From: Neobacillus sp. FSL H8-0543
GTDB lineage: Bacteria; Bacillota; Bacilli; Bacillales; Cytobacillaceae
Reading direction: 5' to 3'
Length of the DNA stretch: 64,000 bases
Assembly (NCBI RefSeq): GCF_038592905.1
Contig: NZ_CP151943.1
Span: 1,552,501-1,616,500 of the forward strand
The first letter of the stretch is position 1; each line of letters starts with the position of its first letter. The translations under genes and the position numbers were made by a program. The notes under the pieces are model-generated. The model searched no databases. It was not told where the DNA came from and saw only the letters and a program-made list of their open reading frames with translations. This document shows, piece after piece, positions 53,721 to 61,388 of the stretch.

Positions 53721-56087
53721 CTATTTAAATAGTGGAATATCATAATACAATGTGTAGTTATTAATAGAATCATAGATTCTTTTTATATTAAATACTTGCT
53801 TTGTTGCCCAGCCAATATCTGTGGCATATTGATGAACGCCAGGATTTGCAGGATTCCATCTCATTTTATAAAGGGTGTTCTGTTGATGGGTTGGATGGTT
53901 GATATATTTTTCTCCAATAAATTCTGCGCCACCAATAATTGCTAATTCAGGAGTGAACCAGCCCATTTTATAGGCATATTCAGCTCCTAATTTTTCAGGG
54001 TTGAGATCAACAGCACCAATACCATACATATTGAAAACCGTTCTAGGTGTTACCGACACTCCATCCACCGAATCAACGAGAATTCCTTTAGCAAGATTTG
54101 AAAGGCCATTCCCGGTTTCAAGCAAGGCATGGGAAATAAGATAAATTTCATTTACATTATATTTTAAGCTTCCCTCAATAAATGCTCCAGCTTTCCCATC
54201 AAGAATTCCTTTTCCAGCCAAAGTTTTCTCATTCAATTCTTTCGCACTTGTCCCCGCATTCTTATTAAGAATCAAGAATTGGAAGTATTCTGCACTAGTT
54301 GAGCTAATATTTGCTGGGTTAACGTAAGTTGAAACATCCTCTGGTTTCGCATTCCGCCACGTGTTATATGCAATCTCATGCCAAGCTCCTACCGTTGTTT
54401 TAATCGTGACAGCATCGCCTAGTTTTAAGATCCCAAAAATGTGCGAGGTGACATTAGTTGCTTCTCTAACATTTAAGATATTCGTGTTGACAATCCCCTT
54501 CGTTGGGGTCGCTGGATCAACGGTAATATAGTCACTATGAACATAGGCTTTACTGTTGCGATATTTATCCGTTTGCGGACTATCCTTCAGCTTTATTTGG
54601 ATATCGACCATTTGCTCAAGTGTGACACTATAGTTTGTTTTAGTAATAATTGGCCCTTCGTTTAACGCGCCATTATCGAAAAACACATATGTTTTGCCGC
54701 CAATTATCTGTTGACCCGTTACCATCTTGCCTTTTGCATCTAAGTAGTACCATTTACTATCCACTAAGATCCAACCAATATGCATATCGCCTTTAGTGTT
54801 TAAATAATACCAATATCCCCCGTCTAATAACCAGCCTGTTTGCATGATCCCATTGTTATTAAGGAAATACCATTTTTGATTGGACAAAATCCAGCCTTTA
54901 ACCATCGGGCCATCGGCATTTAGGTAATACCAATTATTATTATCTAACACCCAGCCTGTTAACATTTCTGCATTTGTACCAAAATAGTAACTATTAATTG
55001 TATCGTTAAACCAGCCAATTTTTGCTGCTCCATCCGATCCAAGGAAGTAACGCTTTTCACTATCTGTTAACCAACCAGTCTGCATTACGCCATCGTTACC
55101 AAAGTAAAACATCTTTCCGCCTTCAGTCAGCCAACCCGTTTGCATTGAACCATCGGCATTGAAGTAATAGGTTTTTTGGTCTTCTGTAAACCAGCCTTTA
55201 TGAGCAGCACCATCTGATCCAAAATAATAGGTTTTATTTGCTTCACTCAGCCAGCCAGTTTGCATGACACCATCGGTTCCAAAATAGTAAACTTGACCGC
55301 CAATCGTTTGCAAGCCAGTTACCATTACACCATCGGCTCCGAAATAATACCTCATATTTTCGTCGGTCAACCAGCCTGTAATAACACGGCCATTTTCATT
55401 AAAGAAATAGGTCTTGTCTTCTTCTGTCAGCCAGCCTGTATGCAACGATCCATCAGCATTAATATATAAGCGTGTTGTACCATCTTGAAACCAACCAACG
55501 GTTGTTGTGACCATTGAACCTGACGGGGCAAATTCGAAAGGTTTTCCGTCAATTAATTTTTGACCAGTAACCATTGCACCGCTTGAGCTTAAATAATATT
55601 TAGCCGTGCCATCATCAAGCCAACCTGTTTTCATTGCACCGCTTTTATCAAGAAAATACCAACTATCACCAGTAAAGACCCAACCTGTTTTCATTGCACC
55701 GCTTTTATCAAGGAAATACCAACTATCACCAGTATAGACCCAACCTGTTTTCATCGCACCGCTAGTCGAAAGAAAGTACCATTTGCCAGCATCAATTACC
55801 CAGCCAGTTTTCATTGCACCACTATTCTTATCTAAGTAATACCATGAATTTTTGTCCAACAGCCAGCCAGTTTTCATTGCACCATTACTACCTAAAAAGT
55901 ACCATACATTTCTATCCTTTACCCAACCAGTAACTGTTTTACCAGTAGATGTCAGGTAGTACCAATTACTGTTTTGCAGCTTCCAGGTATACGTCCCACT
56001 TGCATCGGCAGTTGAGGTAAACAACATCCCAGCCAAAGCTAACGCTATTATTCGTCTTTTTTTCAAATTCTCTTTCCTCCTAAACAA
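53721..56087 (-). CDS. LytB-like endo-beta-N-acetylglucosaminidase with N-terminal choline-binding repeats
   Basis: This 788-residue protein has a signal peptide (to about residue 28), then about 22 repeats (30-470) in two flavours: WYF/WYY units (GWVFTGDSWYFLDKSGAMKT) at the ends and KTYYFG/N units (GWFTEDQKTYYFNADGSMQT) in the middle. An SH3-like segment (about 530-575; NVREATNVTSHIFGILKLGD) and a GH73-type domain (about 590-780) follow, with NEIYLISHALLETGNGLSNL holding the likely catalytic Glu and FNMYGIGAVDLNP. Repeats first and hydrolase last is the plan of pneumococcal LytB, which separates daughter cells. The terminal cap seen in its neighbours is absent. Two DNA repeat units at 55630 and 55690 are nearly identical. 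Confidence 0.9.
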   Translation of the reverse strand: MFRRKENLKKRRIIALALAGMLFTSTADASGTYTWKLQNSNWYYLTSTGKTVTGWVKDRNVWYFLGSNGAMKTGWLLDKNSWYYLDKNSGAMKTGWVIDAGKWYFLSTSGAMKTGWVYTGDSWYFLDKSGAMKTGWVFTGDSWYFLDKSGAMKTGWLDDGTAKYYLSSSGAMVTGQKLIDGKPFEFAPSGSMVTTTVGWFQDGTTRLYINADGSLHTGWLTEEDKTYFFNENGRVITGWLTDENMRYYFGADGVMVTGLQTIGGQVYYFGTDGVMQTGWLSEANKTYYFGSDGAAHKGWFTEDQKTYYFNADGSMQTGWLTEGGKMFYFGNDGVMQTGWLTDSEKRYFLGSDGAAKIGWFNDTINSYYFGTNAEMLTGWVLDNNNWYYLNADGPMVKGWILSNQKWYFLNNNGIMQTGWLLDGGYWYYLNTKGDMHIGWILVDSKWYYLDAKGKMVTGQQIIGGKTYVFFDNGALNEGPIITKTNYSVTLEQMVDIQIKLKDSPQTDKYRNSKAYVHSDYITVDPATPTKGIVNTNILNVREATNVTSHIFGILKLGDAVTIKTTVGAWHEIAYNTWRNAKPEDVSTYVNPANISSTSAEYFQFLILNKNAGTSAKELNEKTLAGKGILDGKAGAFIEGSLKYNVNEIYLISHALLETGNGLSNLAKGILVDSVDGVSVTPRTVFNMYGIGAVDLNPEKLGAEYAYKMGWFTPELAIIGGAEFIGEKYINHPTHQQNTLYKMRWNPANPGVHQYATDIGWATKQVFNIKRIYDSINNYTLYYDIPLFK

Positions 56088-56350
56088 TATATCTCTAGTA
56101 TTTTTCTCTCTAACTCTAGGAAATTATTTAAAAATAGCTAAAACATCTAATATAGAGGATAAACAATAGATCGGGATTATGTTAAATTTACTGAGGAAAT
56201 TAATATCAAACATTGCAGTAAGAACTTCTACGGTAATTATACAAAATTCCCAGTTTAACGGAAATGGAAAAATATGCCGTATTACCTAGAATAATTGGAT
56301 TTGCAAGCTTGATAAATTGCCTATTTACGCTATTTTTAAACATATTTCCA

Positions 56351-56447
56351 TTATCTCTATGTACTCTACTATTCTCTCATTTTTCGACATCTTTTCAACA
56401 AAAAAATGAAAATACTATACGATTCTACTAATATCATTTCTTTATTT
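56351..56447 (-). promoter_or_regulatory. Two copies of the shared TAGTAGA motif
   Basis: On the minus strand AATGAGAGAATAGTAGAGTA (56381-56351 side) and AAATAAAGAAATGATATTAG then TAGAATCG (56447-56421 side) resemble each other and the copy at 48061. They lie 265-360 bp before the LytB-like start. The rest of the 56088-56530 gap shows no gene. Confidence 0.35.
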
Positions 56448-56479
56448 AACAGAATTCACAGCTAAAACAATAACTGTGA

Positions 56480-56513
56480 ATAAAAAGACGAACAGATAAA
56501 ATCTGTTCGTCTT
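56480..56513 (-). terminator. Terminator of the S8 protease gene
   Basis: AAGACGAACAGAT and ATCTGTTCGTCTT form a perfect 13-bp stem with an AAA loop and a T tract on the minus strand. Confidence 0.9.
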
Positions 56514-56530
56514 CCGGTATTCGGTTCTTT

Positions 56531-59500
56531 TTATTTGATCCAAGCTCCATTTTTACCTATTTTATAGCCACCAATTTTTGTATCAGCTGCCATTACTCCA
56601 GATGAATAGAAGTAATACCAGTTGCCACTAATTAGTTTCCAGCCATTAGCAACCATAGAACCGTTTGAATTCGTGTAGTACCACTTTCCGTTATCAAGTA
56701 CCCAGCCTGTTGCCATTGCACCTGATTTGTTTAAGTAATACCAAGTGCCGCCGTCTTTAACCCAACCAGTTGCCATTGCACCTGATTTGTTTAGATAGTA
56801 CCAAGATTTACCATCATGAACCCAGCCAGTTTGCATTTTGGCTTCTTGATTAAAGTAGTACCAAACGCCACCTTTATCTTGTGCCCAGCCAATTTCCAAA
56901 GAACCATATTTGTCTGCTAAATACCAGTTCCCATCTACTAGCTTCCAGCTGTTCTTTAATAAACCAGTTTTTGCATCAAAGTATGCATAATCTCCATACA
57001 TTTCTTGTAAACCAGTTTGTGCTACACCATTTTCATCAAAGAAGAAAACGTTTTTGCTTTCTGGTACATAGGTAAAGTCAGTTTCCATTGCACCATCTTC
57101 AGTAAAGTGGTAACGATTTCCATCAAGCTCTAACCAGCCAGTCTGCATTGCACCGGTTACAAGATTGAAGTAATAGGTAGCGCCATAACCTTCTTCATAT
57201 TCTTCTGTATACCATCCAGTATACAATGAACCATCTTCGTTATAGAGGTACCAAACGCCATTTTCTTCCACCCAACCAGTTTGAATTACTGGTTGCTCAT
57301 CTGCACGATTGATGACAACTTCTTTTACTGTTTCATTTCCTGAAAGGTCAGTTGCCCTTAGTGTTACAACATTTTCACCTTCTACTAACGGAACAGTTAC
57401 TTGATAATCTTTATTTAATGGAATTAATCCATCTACCGGACTCTTAAATGGTACTTCAAACTCATGGTCTTCACCAACAAAGAAATTCAAGTAGTTGTAG
57501 TTATCTTGAAGGTTCACATCCAGAGTAACTTCCTTAACATCCAAATCAACTCTTTCCGGTGCTGTTACATTGATAACCGGCGCGGTTGTGTCAATATAGA
57601 TATGACGAGCAATTGCGAAAGATTTGTTTGAATGGTCAATCGCTTCAACTGTTATCGCATAAGCACCATCTTTATCATAAGTTACAGTTGTAGAGAAGGC
57701 ATATTGACCTTTACTATTACGGCTAAAAGCAACTTCTTTACCATTAACCTTAATTGCCTTTACACCGATATCATCTGTTACATATCCTGCAACAGGTACT
57801 TCAAAAGTGTTGTATGCTCCGTAAGGAACAGTAGCATTATCATCCGCAAACACGATTGGTAGATCCACATCGCCGATTGCAGCCGTATCATCAGCAAAGT
57901 TCCATGCATAGTCCACTGCAACTACTTCGACAATTGCTTTTTCCGGTGCATTTTTAAGCTGGTAACTAGTCGTTGTTCCGTCAAGCTCAGCTACAAATCC
58001 ACCATTTACAAAGACAAGATAGAAATATGTTCCTGAACCTTCGTCACTTGCTTCCCATGATACAAGTGTTTTCTTTTCATCATAGATTGCTTTTACTTTA
58101 GGAGCAGTAGTATCAACTAAAACAGGAATTTTCTTAGATTGCCACTTGGCACCTGCATAGTCGATTACAGATTTGATTTCATAATAGTATAAACCATCTT
58201 TAACTACTTCACCTTTTACTTTTCCATCCCAAACCCGGTCTCCTCTCCAAGAGAAAGCAGTACCTAGATTGGCAGAATCAAAAGCATTCTTAACAACATC
58301 TGCCTCTGCCTTCACACGGCGTAGTTGATTACCGTCCTTATCCAAAATATTGTATTGAACTTCGGCCGCATTTCTTAAGAAGGATGGAATAGGGTTAATA
58401 TCCTCATAAATACCATCTCCATTAGGAGATAAAGCGTAAACATTCTTTTCAGGTATTAGATTTTCAGTGAATTCACCAGCCGCATCTGTAACTTCAGGTA
58501 CACCTTCACCAAAGATAAAATCTAAATCATAGAAACGGTCTTCTCCAAGGCCTTTAAATCCATCAACAATTTCAGGATTATCCCACTTACCAAAGAATCC
58601 TACATATGGAACTGTTAAGCTAGGAGCTGACTCACTTGTTAATGCAACAGAACCTTCAACGAAAATGTCTTCTCTTAAATCTAGAGTTGTTTTATTACCA
58701 TCCGCATCAAGTCCAGGAATCTTTGCATCTGCAAAGTTAACTTTAACAGTAAATTCTGCAGTACCACCAGCTGGAACTGTAACTGTTTCAGGAGCGTCAA
58801 CAACCGCACCTGCAAGGTCACCAGCAATAAGCGCGTTATATTCAGGGATATCTTCGCCAAATGATTGAATTGTATCTGTTAAGACATCCGTATTAACAGT
58901 ATACGTTACATCTTTGTCAGAAATATTCTGAGCCGTAAAGTTCATTTCAAATTGTTTTTCTTGGAAATCCTTCAATTCAACCTTTGCTTCACCATCTGCT
59001 TTGTTTACAACATAGACAGGTGTTGTTACAGCAGATTGAAGTTGCATCATACCTGCACCTTGGCGACGAGGAGAGAATGGCTGACCATTTAAGTCGTCAA
59101 TAACACTAGCAGTATTCATTAATAATACCTTTGCTAGCGCTGTACGCTCGGCAACAGAAAGGTCACCAAAGCGAGCATCCGTTTGTAGGTATTGTTGAAC
59201 AAGTGCAGAACCACCAGCAACATGTGGCGCTGCCATCGAAGTTCCACTCATAACAGTGTATTTGTTATCATTTACAGTAGAATAAATATTTCCACCCGGA
59301 GCTGTAAGTTCAGGCTTCATTTCAAGAGACGGTGTTGTCCCCCATGATGTGAACGCTGTCATACGACCCATTTCTGGGCTATCTGTTTTATTTAGTTGAG
59401 AAGCATGAACGGTCGTTTTACCTGCGGCAATTGCAGCATTAATCGCTTCACCTTCTGCTTTTGAGACCATCATAAATGGAACATCCCAGCCACCCTGATT

Positions 59501-61030
59501 GTCAAAGAAGAAGCCGTTTGTTTTATTCCAAACAATAATACCTGCCGCACCGGCTGCAGCTGCATTAACTGTTTTATCAAAGAATGTTAGGGAACCACGT
59601 GGAACTACAACTACTTTACCTTTTACATCAAGTCCGTTGTAGTCAGCAGGTGCTCCAATTTTGTCCCCAAGACTAACGAGCTCTAGGCTGCCTTCAAGCT
59701 GAGACCAGTCGTCAATACCGTAACCTACACCAGCAGATCCTTCAACACCATCAATCGTAAGATTATGCTGAAACAAGTATGCTTGGTTTCCAGAGGCAGC
59801 AACCGAAATCGTATCAGGATTTAATCCAGGAGCACCAACTACACCAATATCAGGGTTTTGCGCATAGGGATTATCCCAGCCATCGCCGATATGATTGGAG
59901 TTACCTGCAGATACTGCACTTACAATACCGTTGGCAACTGCTCTTTGGATTGCTAGGTCTTCTGCACTATTTTCATCATAAAAAGATGCAGTAGAACCGA
60001 GACTCATGTTTAATACGTCTGCTCCAAGCTTGATTGAATCATCAATGGCAGCAAGGTAAATGTCAGACCATGTAGATGGATAAAGCGGGTCATTACTAAA
60101 TACCTTCATGCCAAGCACTTGTGCTTCAGGTGCCACACCTTTAATTCCGCCATTTGCCTCATCACCGTTTGCTACAACTGTACCAGCAACGTGCATACCA
60201 TGCATACTTGCTTCTGGTCCCAGGTCAAGAATGGTGCTATTTTGATCATAATAGTTATAGGCATAAGGGACCTTATCTGTATAGAATTTACCTTTTAAGC
60301 CATTTTCCTGAACTAGTTGATTTACTTCAGTCTTTGATAATCCTTCTTCATTAAAAGTGGTTAATTTAAAATCTTTGTGAGAAGGATCTATCCCTGAATC
60401 AATAACAGCAACAACCATTCCTTCACCTTTAAATCCACTGTTTGCCCATGTTTCTTTGGCTTGGACGAATTGATGACTTGTTTTCATATTTGGTTGAATT
60501 TCAGGACGATTATACTCATTTGCTAAGTAAACATTTTTAACACCAGCAACAGCTTCAATTTTTGCTACGTCACCATAGGCAACCTCACCACTGAAACCGT
60601 TGAATGCAGTTGAAAACTTCTGCTTATACTGGACCTTGACACCCTTTGAAGCAATTTTATCTTTCACAGATTTTTGTTGACTTTCTAATTTCGAGGAGAG
60701 TGAAGATTTCTTATCTTCAGATAATTCCTTGTACAACACTCCCTCTTTAGTTGCAAATTCAACAGGTGTTTGACCCTCAACCTCAACGATTACACGAACT
60801 TTATCGGAAGCTTTTAGGTTTGCCTTAGCACTTGTTACTTTAGCAGCTTTCGTAGTAGCAGAAGCCTTTGACTTTTGTTGAAGTAATTGCTTAACCTTTG
60901 AATCTAAATCACCTGGCTTATACGTAGCAGCAGATGTCGGTGCTACTGCGGCAAAGTTCGAAAGAACAAGAGCTGAAGCTAATGCGTATGTAGCAATTTT
61001 CCGTTTCTTACCGTGATTCTTTTTGACCAT
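56531..61030 (-). CDS. Cell-surface subtilisin-family protease (lactocepin-like) with choline-binding repeats
   Basis: The 1499-residue serine protease has a signal peptide (to about residue 35), an I9 inhibitor-type propeptide (about 75-172) and an S8 domain (about 180-640). The triad can be placed at Asp211 (VVAVIDSGIDPSHKDF), His277 (MHGMHVAGTVV) and Ser598 (SGTSMAAPHVAGG), with the oxyanion Asn377 (SAVSAGNSN). A PA domain is inserted (about 430-555). Fn3-like and Ig-like domains follow (about 700-1245; LTVPYVGFFGKW, ITVEAIDHSN). Eleven choline-binding-type repeats and the cap MAADTKIGGYKIGKNGAWIK close it. The order matches lactocepin/C5a-peptidase relatives, with the LPXTG anchor replaced by repeats. 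Role: degrade external proteins or process wall proteins. Confidence 0.92.
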   Translation of the reverse strand: MVKKNHGKKRKIATYALASALVLSNFAAVAPTSAATYKPGDLDSKVKQLLQQKSKASATTKAAKVTSAKANLKASDKVRVIVEVEGQTPVEFATKEGVLYKELSEDKKSSLSSKLESQQKSVKDKIASKGVKVQYKQKFSTAFNGFSGEVAYGDVAKIEAVAGVKNVYLANEYNRPEIQPNMKTSHQFVQAKETWANSGFKGEGMVVAVIDSGIDPSHKDFKLTTFNEEGLSKTEVNQLVQENGLKGKFYTDKVPYAYNYYDQNSTILDLGPEASMHGMHVAGTVVANGDEANGGIKGVAPEAQVLGMKVFSNDPLYPSTWSDIYLAAIDDSIKLGADVLNMSLGSTASFYDENSAEDLAIQRAVANGIVSAVSAGNSNHIGDGWDNPYAQNPDIGVVGAPGLNPDTISVAASGNQAYLFQHNLTIDGVEGSAGVGYGIDDWSQLEGSLELVSLGDKIGAPADYNGLDVKGKVVVVPRGSLTFFDKTVNAAAAGAAGIIVWNKTNGFFFDNQGGWDVPFMMVSKAEGEAINAAIAAGKTTVHASQLNKTDSPEMGRMTAFTSWGTTPSLEMKPELTAPGGNIYSTVNDNKYTVMSGTSMAAPHVAGGSALVQQYLQTDARFGDLSVAERTALAKVLLMNTASVIDDLNGQPFSPRRQGAGMMQLQSAVTTPVYVVNKADGEAKVELKDFQEKQFEMNFTAQNISDKDVTYTVNTDVLTDTIQSFGEDIPEYNALIAGDLAGAVVDAPETVTVPAGGTAEFTVKVNFADAKIPGLDADGNKTTLDLREDIFVEGSVALTSESAPSLTVPYVGFFGKWDNPEIVDGFKGLGEDRFYDLDFIFGEGVPEVTDAAGEFTENLIPEKNVYALSPNGDGIYEDINPIPSFLRNAAEVQYNILDKDGNQLRRVKAEADVVKNAFDSANLGTAFSWRGDRVWDGKVKGEVVKDGLYYYEIKSVIDYAGAKWQSKKIPVLVDTTAPKVKAIYDEKKTLVSWEASDEGSGTYFYLVFVNGGFVAELDGTTTSYQLKNAPEKAIVEVVAVDYAWNFADDTAAIGDVDLPIVFADDNATVPYGAYNTFEVPVAGYVTDDIGVKAIKVNGKEVAFSRNSKGQYAFSTTVTYDKDGAYAITVEAIDHSNKSFAIARHIYIDTTAPVINVTAPERVDLDVKEVTLDVNLQDNYNYLNFFVGEDHEFEVPFKSPVDGLIPLNKDYQVTVPLVEGENVVTLRATDLSGNETVKEVVINRADEQPVIQTGWVEENGVWYLYNEDGSLYTGWYTEEYEEGYGATYYFNLVTGAMQTGWLELDGNRYHFTEDGAMETDFTYVPESKNVFFFDENGVAQTGLQEMYGDYAYFDAKTGLLKNSWKLVDGNWYLADKYGSLEIGWAQDKGGVWYYFNQEAKMQTGWVHDGKSWYYLNKSGAMATGWVKDGGTWYYLNKSGAMATGWVLDNGKWYYTNSNGSMVANGWKLISGNWYYFYSSGVMAADTKIGGYKIGKNGAWIK

Positions 61031-61063
61031 TACAGAATTTCCCCCCTAGTAATATATTCATAG

Positions 61064-61115
61064 ATTAGCGGCCTAATCTTTTTGTCTATTCCGTATTTTC
61101 TCATTTGAGAGAAAA
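61064..61115. promoter_or_regulatory. Two inverted repeats in the S8 protease leader
   Basis: GATTAG-CGGC-CTAATC (61064-61079) and TTTTCTC-N6-GAGAAAA (61096-61115) are perfect inverted repeats between the promoter and start codon. No T run follows either, so they are more likely operators or mRNA stabilising hairpins than terminators. Confidence 0.45.
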
Positions 61116-61129
61116 ATTGGAATAGATAA

Positions 61130-61158
61130 ATATAATAATAGTATTTTAGTCTAGTAAA
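61130..61158 (-). promoter_or_regulatory. Promoter of the S8 protease gene
   Basis: On the minus strand TTTACT (61153-61158), a 17-bp spacer and TTATAT (61130-61135), about 100 bp before the ATG. Bases 61159-61340 show no gene. Confidence 0.5.
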
Positions 61159-61340
61159 GGCAATAGATAATTCGCAAATCGAAGAAATATTTTTCGCGAT
61201 ATTCGACATTTTTATATAGGCCGATAATCACAAGGGATTTTCCAGTCTGTGGAATAGTAAGTTCTTTTGGGGGAGAATTTTAGCGGGAGATGTTAGATTT
61301 TAGTATAATTGTAAAAATCCATTTTACCAATATACTATAT

Positions 61341-61379
61341 TAAAAAAGGCTAACCCTACTGATGTAAGGTTAGCCTTTC
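61341..61379 (-). terminator. Terminator of the tandem nucleotidase gene
   Basis: On the minus strand AAAGGCTAACC and GGTTAGCCTTT pair around a 12-base loop, with six T residues after. Confidence 0.85.
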
Positions 61380-61388
61380 AATTATTTG

